Source of the DNA: Bordetella parapertussis
GTDB lineage: Bacteria; Pseudomonadota; Gammaproteobacteria; Burkholderiales; Burkholderiaceae_C
DNA length: 64,000 bases
NCBI GenBank assembly: GCA_945901125.1
Contig: CAMDKD010000004.1
Span: 1-64,000 of the forward strand
Reading direction: 5' to 3'
The translations under genes were made by a program, and so were the position numbers. Below, piece by piece: positions 21,085 through 30,543 of this stretch. Each line of letters begins with the position of its first letter. Position 1 is the first letter of the stretch. The notes below the pieces were generated by a model. It was given only the letters and a program-made list of their open reading frames with translations. It did no database searches and was not told the DNA's origin.

Positions 21085-21441
21085 TCAGCTTTTGGTCAGC
21101 TGATAGGCCTTGGCCGCAGCGTTAGCCATCTGGTCTAGGATATCCAAGGCTTGTTGGGTCGGTAGCAGGTATTTGGTGCGGCGGTTACTGCCTTCAAACA
21201 CCAGCTCAACCATGTTCAGTTTGAGCAAGTCATTGATCTTGCGATGCAACATGGCCGGCGAACCTATGCTTTTCAGGTTCATCGCCTGCGTCACATTCAA
21301 AGGTTGCTTTTTGTCATGCGCCATGGCCACACGCATCAGCAGTACCTGAGCATCTATATCAGGTAGCTTATGGTGGTGCTCATTTTCAATATCATTAACA
21401 GTTTCAAGAAAAGCGAAGAATTGGGTACGGTTCGAGGTCAT
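21085..21441 (-). CDS. Small winged-helix (MarR-like) protein
   Basis: This 118-residue protein looks like a single winged helix. A helical N-terminus is followed by PLNVTQAMNLKSIGSPAMLHRKINDLLKLNMV, which reads as helix-turn-helix, then a wing with FEGSNRRTKYLLP. I cannot assign a regulon. Upstream of the start lies an inverted repeat (CCTGAA at 21462-21467, TTCAGG at 21479-21484) next to an AT-rich promoter-like stretch, which could be an autoregulatory site. It converges on uvrA with one base between stops. Confidence 0.7.
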   Translation of the reverse strand: MTSNRTQFFAFLETVNDIENEHHHKLPDIDAQVLLMRVAMAHDKKQPLNVTQAMNLKSIGSPAMLHRKINDLLKLNMVELVFEGSNRRTKYLLPTQQALDILDQMANAAAKAYQLTKS

Positions 21442-21581
21442 GGCACATTATTTTTATAATACCTGAACATAGCTCAGATTCAGGCAGCGTGCATTAACCC
21501 GTTGATATGATTTACTTTTTTCTGAAAACAGTGATTAAAAAAACAAATAGCAAACGACTGTTAATTGAACAAATATTCTTC

Positions 21582-22430
21582 TTATGGATTGTCTGTTTTG
21601 GCCGCATTCAGCTCGTCACGGCTTGACCGCGCGCTGTGTCTTGCCGCGTTCACATAGTCAGTACCTGACGAGGCGTACAAAATCGCGCGCGATGAATTGA
21701 CAATGATGGGGCCGCTCACGCCGTTTGCATCTGTGCGCAGGCCTGCGTGTACCGTGGCCCGGGCGTCGCCGCCTTGTGCGCCTATGCCGGGAATCAACAA
21801 AGGCAATGAAGGCGCGATCTCGCGCACACGTGCAATTTCTGCCGGGTAAGTGGCACCCACCACCAGGCCGAGTTGGCCGTTCAGGTTCCAGGGCCCTTGC
21901 GCAAGACGCGCCAGGTGTTCGTACAACATAGGCGTGCCGTCGACAGACGCCAGCCTTTGGGTTTGCAAATCGTCACCGCCGGGGTTGGAAGTGCGGCACA
22001 GCAAAAAAGCGCCTTTGCCGTGGCGTTTCACATACGGTTCTACCGAATCAAAGCCCATGAACGGCGACAAAGTGACTGCATCGGCACCGTAGCGCTCGAA
22101 AGCCTCGATGGCGTATTGCTCGGCAGTGCTGCCTATGTCGCCGCGCTTGGCGTCCAGAATCACCGGCACCGCAGGCGCGACACGGCGTATGTGCGCGATC
22201 AGTTGTTCGAGTTGCGCTTCGGCGCGGTGCGCGGCAAAGTAAGCGATTTGCGGTTTGAAGGCGCAGACCAGGTCATGCGTGGCGTCAACCATAGCGGCGC
22301 AAAAATCAAAAATATGCGCAGCCTGACCGGTCAAGCCTTGCGGGAAACGCGCGGGCTCGGGGTCCAGGCCGACGCACAGCATGGATTGGTTCAAGGCCGT
22401 GGCTTGTTTCAGTTTGTCTAGGAAGATCAT
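21582..22430 (-). CDS. pyrF: Orotidine-5'-phosphate decarboxylase
   Basis: This 282-residue enzyme makes UMP from orotidine 5'-phosphate, the last step of de novo pyrimidine synthesis. The catalytic motif LDAKRGDIGSTA is present, and the length and pattern fit the longer type-2 PyrF. The start SVLCVGLDPEP-type region appears as SMLCVGLDPEPARFP. A short gap with nothing recognisable separates it from the winged-helix gene downstream. Confidence 0.95.
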   Translation of the reverse strand: MIFLDKLKQATALNQSMLCVGLDPEPARFPQGLTGQAAHIFDFCAAMVDATHDLVCAFKPQIAYFAAHRAEAQLEQLIAHIRRVAPAVPVILDAKRGDIGSTAEQYAIEAFERYGADAVTLSPFMGFDSVEPYVKRHGKGAFLLCRTSNPGGDDLQTQRLASVDGTPMLYEHLARLAQGPWNLNGQLGLVVGATYPAEIARVREIAPSLPLLIPGIGAQGGDARATVHAGLRTDANGVSGPIIVNSSRAILYASSGTDYVNAARHSARSSRDELNAAKTDNP

Positions 22431-22494
22431 GCGCCGGATTGTAGGCAGTGCTTGCTGTCGTCAAGCGGTTAATCAGGCGCTTGAGCGCGCAAGC

Positions 22495-23382
22495 TCATGC
22501 GCTGCCGGGCTCATTCAAACTGGACATGGCCAGACACAGATCGCTCCAGGCGCGCGCCTTGTCGGCCGGTGAGCGCAGCAAATACGCTGGGTGGTAAGTC
22601 ACCACCACCGGACAGCCATGGGCCTGGTGAACCTGGCCGCGCAATTTGCCCAGCGGTAACTCGGCGGCTTGACCGTCGCTGAGTTGATCATGCAGCACAG
22701 CCTGGGCCGCGAGCCGCCCCAGCGCCAAAATCATGCGCGGGCGCAGCAAAGCGATTTGACGCGCCAGGTAATGCTGACAGGCGTCAATTTCAGCGGGTAA
22801 AGGCTTGCGTTGCGCCGGACCGCAGCATTTCAAGGCATTCACCAGCACCACGCTGTGTTTGCCCGCTGAAGCGCCCGGGCGCGCAATGCCCATGGCTTGC
22901 AACATAGCGTCGAGCAATAAGCCTTCGGGTCCGGCAAATGGTTGGCCGCTGGCATTCTCGGCATCTGCCGGCGCGTCGCCGACGATCAGCCAGTCAAGCG
23001 CTTGTCCGTCAGCGGCAGGTGTACCGTCGGCAAACACGCTGTGGTTGCGGTGTTCGCACAAAGCGCAGGCCTTGCATTCAGCCGCAGCTTGTCGCAGGCC
23101 GGCCCAGTCCATTTGCGCCAGACCGGCGGGCAGCGGCTTGAAGTCTGTCACCGGCGCGGTGGCAGTGCCCAGCACAGGCGCGGCTTTCACCGGCGTGTCT
23201 ACAGCCGGCCTGGGCGTTGGTGAGAGAGCGCGGGCCGGTGCGGGCGCTGCGCTGACATTGACTGAAAGTGCCGGGGCTTGTGCAGCCGGAGCCTCAACAG
23301 GGACAACTGGCGCAGGCAGCCAGACCCGCACGCCGATTTCGGCGAGCATGGCGCGTTGACGTGTATCCAGCGACAAAGACAT
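22495..23382 (-). CDS. Family 4-type uracil-DNA glycosylase (Fe-S)
   Basis: This 295-residue protein has an Ala/Pro-rich N-terminal third (to about residue 95) with no clear fold, then a UDG family 4 domain. The iron-sulfur cysteines are visible in CKACALC, ALKCCG and DACQHYL. The active-site loop reads GDAPADAENASGQPFAG and the second motif YHPAYLLR. It removes uracil from DNA in base excision repair. The N-terminal extension is common in Burkholderiales homologues. It lies next to rimI and tsaB on the same strand. Confidence 0.85.
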   Translation of the reverse strand: MSLSLDTRQRAMLAEIGVRVWLPAPVVPVEAPAAQAPALSVNVSAAPAPARALSPTPRPAVDTPVKAAPVLGTATAPVTDFKPLPAGLAQMDWAGLRQAAAECKACALCEHRNHSVFADGTPAADGQALDWLIVGDAPADAENASGQPFAGPEGLLLDAMLQAMGIARPGASAGKHSVVLVNALKCCGPAQRKPLPAEIDACQHYLARQIALLRPRMILALGRLAAQAVLHDQLSDGQAAELPLGKLRGQVHQAHGCPVVVTYHPAYLLRSPADKARAWSDLCLAMSSLNEPGSA

Positions 23383-23405
23383 GGGCTTAAGTTACCACTG
23401 TCTGC

Positions 23406-23909
23406 TCACCAGGACAAAGACATGACCACGGCATCTTCGCGTATGCCGTTGTGAGCCGGGTAATAACCGGGCCGCACACCGTCGTGCACAAAGCCGCAGG
23501 CCTGGTAAATATTGATGGCGCGCAGGTTGCTGACGCGCACTTCCAGCCAGATGGCGTGTACGCCTTGCGCGCGGCTCCAGTCCAGCAAATACTGCATCAT
23601 GTGGCGCGCCAGGCCGCGGCGTTGCTGCGCCGGAGCGACGGTGAAATTCAGCAAGTGCAACTCATCGGCCCCGCGCATGGCCACTAGGTAACACCAGACT
23701 TCCTGTTGCATCAGCCAGACCGGCAGGTGGTAGCCGGAGTCCATGGCATCGGTGAAATTATTTTGCGTCCAGGGGTGTGAATAAGCGCTTTGCTCTACCA
23801 GCAATAAAGCGGGCAGCACCGTCCGGTCCAAGGCTTGAGGGGCCGACAGTTCGGCTGCCGCGTCTTCTGTGCGGGCAGGGCCGGTTTTTTTGAACGGATT
23901 GAGATTCAT
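23406..23909 (-). CDS. rimI: Ribosomal protein S18 alanine N-acetyltransferase
   Basis: A 167-residue GNAT acetyltransferase. The acetyl-CoA loop QQRRGLARHMMQ and the C-terminal motif RAINIYQACGFVHDGVRPGYY match RimI, which acetylates the N-terminal alanine of ribosomal protein S18. The first 20 residues are a non-conserved lead. Its ATG overlaps the tsaB stop by 4 bases (ATGA); the tsaB-rimI pair is standard. Confidence 0.9.
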   Translation of the reverse strand: MNLNPFKKTGPARTEDAAAELSAPQALDRTVLPALLLVEQSAYSHPWTQNNFTDAMDSGYHLPVWLMQQEVWCYLVAMRGADELHLLNFTVAPAQQRRGLARHMMQYLLDWSRAQGVHAIWLEVRVSNLRAINIYQACGFVHDGVRPGYYPAHNGIREDAVVMSLSW

Positions 23910-24610
23910 GCGGCAGACAGTTTGTCGCTTAAGCGCTGCGCCGTGGTGCGCGCCACATCATCCCGCACATACAAAGGCAGTGCCGAGGCCGCGTGCACGG
24001 CTTCTCCGCGCGCCCAGGCGCGCGCCGCCAGCTTCAACATGGCGTCTGCCTGCGGCCAGACTTCGACGGTTTGACCGCCGACGTTCAGCAAATGCTGCAA
24101 ACCAGAGCCGTGCGCTGTCATGGCATTGCCAGCCAGCGCAAAACCCAAAGCGTCCCAGTGCGGCGGCAGTATGAGATCTTTAGCTTGTGTCAATTGAGGC
24201 GCCATGCAGCTGAGCCAGCCGTTGTCATTCCACTCATAAGCAGCGGCATACACCTGACCCATGCGCGCATCCAACAGGGCCAATACCCGGGGCGATTGCG
24301 CCAGCGCTGTTTCTGCCAAGCACAGCAGACTGTCAACCGGTAGCAGGGGCAAATTCGCGCCCAATGCCAGACCCTGGGCCACAGAACAAGCGGTGCGCAA
24401 GCCTGTGAAAGCACCCGGGCCGCGTCCAAAAGTAATCGCCTGCAACGCTGGCAAGCGGAGTTCTGCACGCGACAACAAGCTCAAAATGGCCGGTATCAGC
24501 TGTGTCGATGCTTGTGCCCCGGCAACCCCCGCATGCGTGAAAACCTGATCGGCACGACACACCGCCAGCGACATGCGCTCGGTGCCGGTGTCTATGGCCA
24601 GCAAGTTCAT
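23906..24610 (-). CDS. tsaB: tRNA t6A biosynthesis protein TsaB
   Basis: This 234-residue ASKHA-fold protein is the scaffold partner of TsaD in making N6-threonylcarbamoyladenosine at tRNA position 37. It begins MNLLAIDTGTERMSLAV and has the GRGPGAFTGLR motif. It has no metal-binding histidines, as expected for TsaB. It overlaps rimI downstream and the DMT gene upstream by 4 bases each. Another gene of the same pathway, Sua5/TsaC, lies at 28.3 kb. Confidence 0.93.
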   Translation of the reverse strand: MNLLAIDTGTERMSLAVCRADQVFTHAGVAGAQASTQLIPAILSLLSRAELRLPALQAITFGRGPGAFTGLRTACSVAQGLALGANLPLLPVDSLLCLAETALAQSPRVLALLDARMGQVYAAAYEWNDNGWLSCMAPQLTQAKDLILPPHWDALGFALAGNAMTAHGSGLQHLLNVGGQTVEVWPQADAMLKLAARAWARGEAVHAASALPLYVRDDVARTTAQRLSDKLSAA

Positions 24611-25593
24611 GCCGCAACTTTTGCCGTTGCAGAGCGTGACGACTGCACGCCGAAGACGATGCCAAGCGTCACCAGCGACAAGCCCAGCATCACCTGCCAG
24701 CTCAGAGGTTCACCCAGCAGCAACACCGCGCCCAATGCTGACAGGCCGGGCACCAGCGCAGTGATCATGGTGGAGCGCACCGGCCCGTAAGCCCGAATCA
24801 TCAGGGTAAAACTGATGCCCGACACCACCACCGAGCCGACCCCTTGAAACAAGGCGTGCCACAGAATTTCGCTCCATGGTGCGCTGAGCAAATGCGTGCT
24901 TAATACACCGCTGGCGCACAACACCAGGTAAAGCGGCACAAAGCTGAAAAAAGCAAAGCAGGTGATGGCCATGGTAGCTTGCACGGCTTGCAACTGGTAG
25001 CGGCGGATGATGACGCTGTAGGCTGACCAGCACATACTGGCGACGATGAACATCACATCGCCTAGCCATACCGTGCCGCCTTCAAACGCATGCAGCAGGC
25101 TGCTGCCGCCGACCAGCAAATCGCCGCCCAGGATCATGGCAAGGCCTAGCAGCCGGTAGCCGTGCAGCCGTTCGCCAAGTAGGAACACAGCCAGCAAGCT
25201 GGTCCATAAAGGCAGGCTGCCCGGCAACAGCACCGAGCCGTGCGCTGCCGGGGCAAAAAAGAAAGCGCTGTAGGCCAACACCGCGTAAGCGAAGCCGCCG
25301 AACAAGCCGGTGAGAACGGTGATGCGCCAGGGCAGCGGGGAAAAGCCGCCGAATGAACCCGTCACTGCCCCCGTGCTGCGCTGGCGCTGCACAGACCACC
25401 AGCACCAGGGCAGCAGAATGACACTGGCGCCCATGATGCGCGCCCAGGTGATATCCAGCGGCAGCAGCTCATGCCGGGCCGAAGCGCGGGCTATGACGAT
25501 AAAGGCAGACCAGATCGACACCGTGACCATAGCCGCCAGCCAGCCGGTGTGGCGCGACGAGCCACTGAGCAGCTGTTTCATGAAAGATTGCAT
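24607..25593 (-). CDS. EamA/DMT-family transporter
   Basis: A 328-residue membrane protein with two EamA repeats of about five helices each. I place the start at the ATG at 25593 (MQSFMKQLL), before the first helix TGWLAAMVTVSIWSAFIVIA. The 34 codons before it have no membrane character and reach the promoter of the divergent dacB gene. Its stop overlaps the tsaB start (ATGA). Substrate unknown; exporters of amino acids or metabolites are the usual assignment. Confidence 0.75.
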   Translation of the reverse strand: MQSFMKQLLSGSSRHTGWLAAMVTVSIWSAFIVIARASARHELLPLDITWARIMGASVILLPWCWWSVQRQRSTGAVTGSFGGFSPLPWRITVLTGLFGGFAYAVLAYSAFFFAPAAHGSVLLPGSLPLWTSLLAVFLLGERLHGYRLLGLAMILGGDLLVGGSSLLHAFEGGTVWLGDVMFIVASMCWSAYSVIIRRYQLQAVQATMAITCFAFFSFVPLYLVLCASGVLSTHLLSAPWSEILWHALFQGVGSVVVSGISFTLMIRAYGPVRSTMITALVPGLSALGAVLLLGEPLSWQVMLGLSLVTLGIVFGVQSSRSATAKVAA

Positions 25594-25628
25594 ACCGGGA
25601 TTATCCGTGCAGGTTTGATAATGCCGGT

Positions 25629-27047
25629 ATGACAAGCCTGTTTTGCAAACCTTGGGTCTTGACTGCCCTGCTGCTGGCAGTGTGTGCGCAATCACGGGCA
25701 GAAACTGCTGCTGTTTTGCCCGCAGCTGTGCAGGAGGCCTTGAAAGCCGCGCGTCTGCCGCCGGACGCGTTGAGCGTGGTCGTGCTGCCGGTGCAAGCGG
25801 GCAGCCCGCGTTTGCAACACCAGGCCGGTGTGCAGCGCAACCCGGCGTCGCTCATGAAGCTGGTCACCACCAGCGCAGCGCTGGATTTGCTCGGTCCGGC
25901 GTTCACCTGGCGCACGCCTGTATACCTGGACGGCCAAGTGCGCGATGGTGTGTTGCAGGGCAATCTTTACCTGCAAGGCAGCGGCGACCCGCGTTTCGGT
26001 GTGGAGCAACTGTGGCTGTTGTTGCGCAGGGTGCAAGGCCTTGGCATACGCAGCATTCAGGGCGATATCCTGCTAGACCGCAGCGTGTTCAGCCTGCCGG
26101 CGCAGGATCCGGGCGGCTTTGACGGCGAGCCGCTGCGGCCCTACAACGCCGCACCCGATGGATTGCTGATCAATTACAAATCCTTGCTGTTGCAATTCGT
26201 GCCGGACCAGGCCAACAAAGTGGCACGTGTGCATGTGGAGCCGCCGTTGGCGGGTGTCAAATTGCCAGTGACTGTGCCTTTGTCCTTGGCTGAATGCAGT
26301 GACTACAGAGGCGGTTTGAAAGCGGACTTTCAAAACCCGCTGAATATGGTGTTCAGCGGCAGCTACCCCTTGGCTTGCGGCGAAAAAACCTGGCCTGTCG
26401 CTTACGCCGAGCCGGAAAAATTCGCCGCGCGCGCAGTGCACGGCATGTGGTTGCAACTCGGCGGTCAATTGAACGGCAGCGTGCGCGATGGTGTGCTGCT
26501 ACCGGGTTTGAAACCGGTGTTTTTTCATGAGTCCCCCACGCTGGCCGAAGTGGTGCGCGACATCAATAAATTCAGCAATAACGTCATGGCCGAGCAATTG
26601 TTTTTGACACTGGCTGTGCAAAAACGCGGCAGCGGCAGCGCCCCGCTGGCGGTTGAGGTGGTGCAGGCCTGGTGGCGCGAGCGCCTGTCCGGCGTTGAAG
26701 CGCCTCACTTGGACAAAGGCTCAGGCCTGAGCCGCGAAGCCCGCCTCAGCGCACAGTCGCTGGCCGCTTTGTTGCAATGGGCCTGGGCCCAGCCCTTCAT
26801 GCCCGAATTGATAGCTTCGCTGCCGGTCACCGGCGTGGACGGCACCATGAAGCGCAGCAAAAGCAGCGCGCCCGCGCATTTGAAAACCGGCAGCTTGCGC
26901 GACGCCATGGGGATTGCCGGTTATGTGGATGCGGCCAACGGCCAGCGTTATGTGCTGGTTGCCATGGTGAACCACGCCAACGCCAACCAGGCCAGACCGG
27001 TGATGGATGCCTTGATCGATTGGACAGCCGCCAAACAATCGCCCTGA
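25629..27047 (+). CDS. dacB: D-alanyl-D-alanine carboxypeptidase/endopeptidase (PBP4)
   Basis: This 472-residue periplasmic serine peptidase of the S13 family trims and cleaves peptidoglycan crosslinks. It has a signal peptide (residues 1-24, S-R-A site), catalytic S74-x-x-K77 (SLMK), the SNN motif (FSNNVMAEQ) and the KTG motif (HLKTGSLRD). Length is typical. It is divergent from the DMT gene with about 35 bases between starts, and is followed by a lipoprotein gene. Confidence 0.93.
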   Translation: MTSLFCKPWVLTALLLAVCAQSRAETAAVLPAAVQEALKAARLPPDALSVVVLPVQAGSPRLQHQAGVQRNPASLMKLVTTSAALDLLGPAFTWRTPVYLDGQVRDGVLQGNLYLQGSGDPRFGVEQLWLLLRRVQGLGIRSIQGDILLDRSVFSLPAQDPGGFDGEPLRPYNAAPDGLLINYKSLLLQFVPDQANKVARVHVEPPLAGVKLPVTVPLSLAECSDYRGGLKADFQNPLNMVFSGSYPLACGEKTWPVAYAEPEKFAARAVHGMWLQLGGQLNGSVRDGVLLPGLKPVFFHESPTLAEVVRDINKFSNNVMAEQLFLTLAVQKRGSGSAPLAVEVVQAWWRERLSGVEAPHLDKGSGLSREARLSAQSLAALLQWAWAQPFMPELIASLPVTGVDGTMKRSKSSAPAHLKTGSLRDAMGIAGYVDAANGQRYVLVAMVNHANANQARPVMDALIDWTAAKQSP

Positions 27048-27139
27048 AAGTATTATTATTTGACAAATACGAAAATATATTAAACAATATTAATGTATTT
27101 ATCGATTATTGAGTTGTCCAGCCGACGGGGGTTAAGCGA

Positions 27140-27592
27140 ATGAAAACCATAGGGCTTTGGGTTTGTCTGCTGGTGCTGCTTGTCGGTTGCCACACGCCGA
27201 AAAAAAAGTACAAAGCGGTTTATACCGTGGATCCGGCTACGGCGTGGGAAACCGTAGAACTGACACCGCAAGGCGTGCATTACGGCGTCGACATGACCGG
27301 CATGGTCAGACACGATTTGTTCCGCACCTTCTGGCTGCAAAAACGTTCAGCCAACAGCCCTTATTTGTATGAAAAACTGCAAGTCAATCTGAATTGCCGC
27401 GACAGACAAATGATGTGGTTGATGCGCACCCAGGTGCAAAACAATGAGGTGATTGCGATACAGACAACGGCCTCTAACTGGTGGCCGGATCGGCACAAGG
27501 ACGCGCCGTTTTTGAAATGGCAGCCGATTGAAGCAGACACCTTGGAAGACAAGCTGGCCGACAAAGTGTGCCTGGCACCGGACAAGCGCTAG
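27140..27592 (+). CDS. Predicted lipoprotein, unknown function
   Basis: This 150-residue protein has a lipoprotein signal peptide with lipobox L-V-G-C ending at C17, followed by His-Thr-Pro, so it should be anchored in the outer membrane or the periplasmic leaflet. The mature part is short, basic at first, with several Trp residues and two later cysteines. I do not recognise the family. It lies 92 bases past dacB after an AT-rich gap and converges on a LysE-family exporter gene. Confidence 0.65.
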   Translation: MKTIGLWVCLLVLLVGCHTPKKKYKAVYTVDPATAWETVELTPQGVHYGVDMTGMVRHDLFRTFWLQKRSANSPYLYEKLQVNLNCRDRQMMWLMRTQVQNNEVIAIQTTASNWWPDRHKDAPFLKWQPIEADTLEDKLADKVCLAPDKR

Positions 27593-27658
27593 CGGCTCTG
27601 AAGTTCGGTGTCAGGCATCGCTTGGTGAGCCTGGATTTGGCTTGAAAAAACCAAGCGC

Positions 27659-28282
27659 TCAGCCCAGCAACAAGCGCAAGCCCAGCGCGGCAAACAGCAG
27701 AGCAGCCAAGCGGTTCAGCCCGTTTTGCCAGCCTAGCGAGGACAGCCACCACTGTCCCCAACGCCCGCCACCCAGCGCAATACCGCCGAACACCAGCAAA
27801 GCGGCCAGCATGAACAAGCCGCCCAGCACAAAAATTTGTTGCCAGGCAGCCAGCGTTGATTCAACTTGTACAAACTGCGGAAGAAAAGCCAGGAAAAAAA
27901 CCGCTACCTTGGGGTTGCTCAGGTTCATCCACACGCCGCGCCAATAGCTTGTACGCGCAGACAGCGCCGGTGTGTGTTCTTGCTGAGACTGCACCGCAGT
28001 GGCGCACCAGGACAACCAAGCCAGCCTGAGCAAATAAGCGCAGCCTGCGGCCTTGAGCAGCTGCAAGGCCCAGCTGTACGCCGCCAATAAAGCCGCCAGC
28101 CCCAGCGCCACGCCTGCTGTGTGAAACAACAGGCCGGTGCACAAGCCCAGCACCACCAGCAAACCGCTGCGTGCGCCGTGTTGCGCCGAATGGATTAACA
28201 CAAACAAATTGTCCGGCCCGGGGGTGAGCGCCAGCAGCACGGATGCCAGAAAAAAAGTGGCGTGGAGTTGGGTCAGCAGCAT
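27659..28282 (-). CDS. LysE/RhtB-family amino acid exporter
   Basis: This 207-residue inner-membrane protein has about six hydrophobic segments and the LysE/RhtB signature ALTPGPDNLFVL near the N-terminus, plus LSNPKVAVFFLAFLPQF in the middle. These proteins export amino acids such as lysine, homoserine or threonine. I choose the ATG at 28282 (MLLTQLHATFF); the longer frame upstream overlaps the Sua5 gene and is not membrane-like. It starts 22 bases past the Sua5 stop. Confidence 0.85.
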   Translation of the reverse strand: MLLTQLHATFFLASVLLALTPGPDNLFVLIHSAQHGARSGLLVVLGLCTGLLFHTAGVALGLAALLAAYSWALQLLKAAGCAYLLRLAWLSWCATAVQSQQEHTPALSARTSYWRGVWMNLSNPKVAVFFLAFLPQFVQVESTLAAWQQIFVLGGLFMLAALLVFGGIALGGGRWGQWWLSSLGWQNGLNRLAALLFAALGLRLLLG

Positions 28283-28304
28283 GCGCCAGGTGTTTGAAAA
28301 ATAT

Positions 28305-29297
28305 TCAAGCGCTGGCGCGCAGCAGCCGGTCGCGCACGCCGTCCCAGATGGCTTCAAGCGGCGGGGCTTCGATCCAGATTTCGTCCACCCCGGCGGCGTC
28401 GAGTTCGCGCAAGCGGGCGAATAATTCGTGGGCACAAGCGGCGGCATCATCCGGCATGCGCAGCCATTGCAAACCGGGCGGCAAGGTTTGCGGCGTGCGC
28501 AGCCAGAATGCTGTTGCCTGGGGTGCAGCATTTTTTAAGCGGTCTGCCAAGGCTGAGGCGCTCAGCATCCGCACACGCGCACGCGGTGCGTAATGCGACT
28601 CCAGCATGCCGGGTGCGGCCGGTGTGACAGCCTCAGTTGCCTGAGCACTGGCGTGAGTCAATACCGCTGTGCCGCAAACAGCGCTCAGTTGTGCCGGTGT
28701 CAACATGCCAGGGCGCAGCAACACCGGTGCGCCACGGCTGACATCGACGATGGTGGACTCAATGCCGACCTCGCAGTCGCCGCCGTCCATCACCGTCAGG
28801 TCCGCAAAGGCTTCGCGCACATGTTGTGCGGTCGTTGGACTGACGCGCCCGAACAAGTTGGCGCTGGGTGCAGCCACCCCTTGCACGCCAGCCATCAGCG
28901 CTTGTTGCAACACCTGTTGCGCCAACGGGTGCGAAGGGCAGCGCAGTGCAATCGTGGCGTGACCGCCGGCCGCGGCATCTGCCACACCGGCGCGTCGCGG
29001 CAGTATCAAGGTCAAAGGGCCGGGCCAGAAAGCCTGCATCAGGGCTTGTGCAAATAACGGCACATCGCTGGCGAACAAAGGCACTTGCGCGCTGGATGCC
29101 AGATGCACGATCAAGGGATGGTCTGCCGGTCTGCCCTTGGCTTTGAAGATGGCGGCCACGGCGTGAGGGTTGAGCGCATCGGCGGCCAGGCCATACACGG
29201 TTTCGGTTGGCAGTCCGAGCAGTTCACCGCGCGCCAGTGTGTTTACCGCCAAGGCAATGTCTGGCGCAGATCCGCTTAAAAAACGCGGGCTGCTCAT
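28305..29297 (-). CDS. L-threonylcarbamoyladenylate synthase, Sua5 type
   Basis: This 330-residue protein makes threonylcarbamoyl-AMP from threonine, bicarbonate and ATP for tRNA t6A. The YrdC domain is at the N-terminus (ELLGLPTETVYGLAADA, KGRPADHPLIVH). A C-terminal Sua5 domain follows, so this is the long Sua5 form rather than short TsaC. The ATG at 29297 (MSSPRFLSG) is preferred to one at 29360 because the latter runs into purK. It sits in the purE-purK-sua5 run. Confidence 0.92.
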   Translation of the reverse strand: MSSPRFLSGSAPDIALAVNTLARGELLGLPTETVYGLAADALNPHAVAAIFKAKGRPADHPLIVHLASSAQVPLFASDVPLFAQALMQAFWPGPLTLILPRRAGVADAAAGGHATIALRCPSHPLAQQVLQQALMAGVQGVAAPSANLFGRVSPTTAQHVREAFADLTVMDGGDCEVGIESTIVDVSRGAPVLLRPGMLTPAQLSAVCGTAVLTHASAQATEAVTPAAPGMLESHYAPRARVRMLSASALADRLKNAAPQATAFWLRTPQTLPPGLQWLRMPDDAAACAHELFARLRELDAAGVDEIWIEAPPLEAIWDGVRDRLLRASA

Positions 29298-29346
29298 AAG
29301 GATGCGCGCAGAAAAAAAGTGTGTTTTTGTTTCACGGCAGGTGGCT

Positions 29347-30543
29347 TTACCAAGGGGCAATGCCGAGGATGCCGGCCGCCTTCAAAGCGGTTTGCCTGGC
29401 CTGGGCAATAGCAGATGCAGTCAGCGTCAGGTGCCCCATTTTGCGACCGCGCCTCGCCTCGGTTTTGCCGTACAAATGCAAATGTGCGCCGGGCAAGGCC
29501 AGCACTGCCGCCCAGTCTGGTTCAAGCGGCGAATCGCCATGTGGCAGCCACAGGTCGCCCAGCAGATTCAGCATCACGCAAGGACTGTGTAAACGCGGCA
29601 TGGTCAAGGGCAGGCCGGCCATGCAGCGCACTTGCAATTCGAACTGCGACACATCGCAGCTGTTGATGCTGTGGTGGCCGCTGTTGTGCGGGCGCGGGGC
29701 GATCTCATTCACCACCAAGGGACCTAGCGCGTCGCGCACCGGGCCGTCTTGCAACAGAAAAAATTCCACGCACAACACGCCGGTGTAGTCGAGCTGGCGG
29801 GCAATGTCGTAAGCCGATTGGATGGCCAAGGATTCGGTCTCCACAGGTAAAGCAGCTTCAAACACTTCGGTGACGGCCAGTATGCCGCCCCGGTGCAAAT
29901 TGGTTTGCAAGGGCAAATGCACGGTCTGACCGTCGACGCCGCGCGCCAGCACCACCGAGCATTCGGCGGCCAGTGGCAGGCGTTTTTCCAGTATGCAAAC
30001 CACGGAAGGGTCGGCGTTTTGCAATTGCGTAAAAGCAGCGGCCAGCTCCGCGCGGTTATTCACCCGCGCTTGCCCTTTGCCGTCGTAGCCCAGCCGTGTG
30101 GTTTTCAAAATGCCGGGCAGCAAATCGTCCTGCACTTGAGCAAGTTCAGACGCGTCATGAATCACCCGGTGCGGCGCCACGGGTACACCGCAGCGCACGA
30201 AATGCGCTTTTTCCAAGGCTCGGTCTTGCGCAACCCGCACGGCTGAGGGCCCGGGCGCGACCGGCATGTGTTGTTGCAATTGCGCCAGCGCCTCGGCCGG
30301 CACGTTTTCAAATTCAGTGGTCACCGCAGCACACAGCGACGCCATTTGCGCCAGCCCTTGCGGGTCTAGGTAGCCGGTTTGTATGTGGGCATGGCTGATC
30401 AGGCCGGCCGGGCTGTGCGGGTCCGGGTCTAGCACCGCGGTGCGGTAGCCCAGGCTTTGCGCGGCATGCGACCACATGCGCCCGAGTTGTCCGCCGCCCA
30501 ACACGCCCAGCGTGGCACCCGGCTTCAAAGGCAAACCGCTCAT
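29347..30543 (-). CDS. purK: N5-carboxyaminoimidazole ribonucleotide synthetase
   Basis: This 398-residue ATP-grasp enzyme joins bicarbonate to aminoimidazole ribonucleotide in purine synthesis. It begins ATLGVLGGGQLGRMW and has KTTRLGYDGKGQARV and NEIAPRPHNSGHHSI, typical of PurK. Its ATG overlaps the purE stop (ATGA), so purE and purK are coupled. Confidence 0.97.
   Translation of the reverse strand: MSGLPLKPGATLGVLGGGQLGRMWSHAAQSLGYRTAVLDPDPHSPAGLISHAHIQTGYLDPQGLAQMASLCAAVTTEFENVPAEALAQLQQHMPVAPGPSAVRVAQDRALEKAHFVRCGVPVAPHRVIHDASELAQVQDDLLPGILKTTRLGYDGKGQARVNNRAELAAAFTQLQNADPSVVCILEKRLPLAAECSVVLARGVDGQTVHLPLQTNLHRGGILAVTEVFEAALPVETESLAIQSAYDIARQLDYTGVLCVEFFLLQDGPVRDALGPLVVNEIAPRPHNSGHHSINSCDVSQFELQVRCMAGLPLTMPRLHSPCVMLNLLGDLWLPHGDSPLEPDWAAVLALPGAHLHLYGKTEARRGRKMGHLTLTASAIAQARQTALKAAGILGIAPW

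Noticed and set aside
27620..27660. Terminator between the lipoprotein and LysE genes
   Set aside because: Only a 5-bp GCTTG/CAAGC pairing around a T-run loop; no T-run follows the stem.
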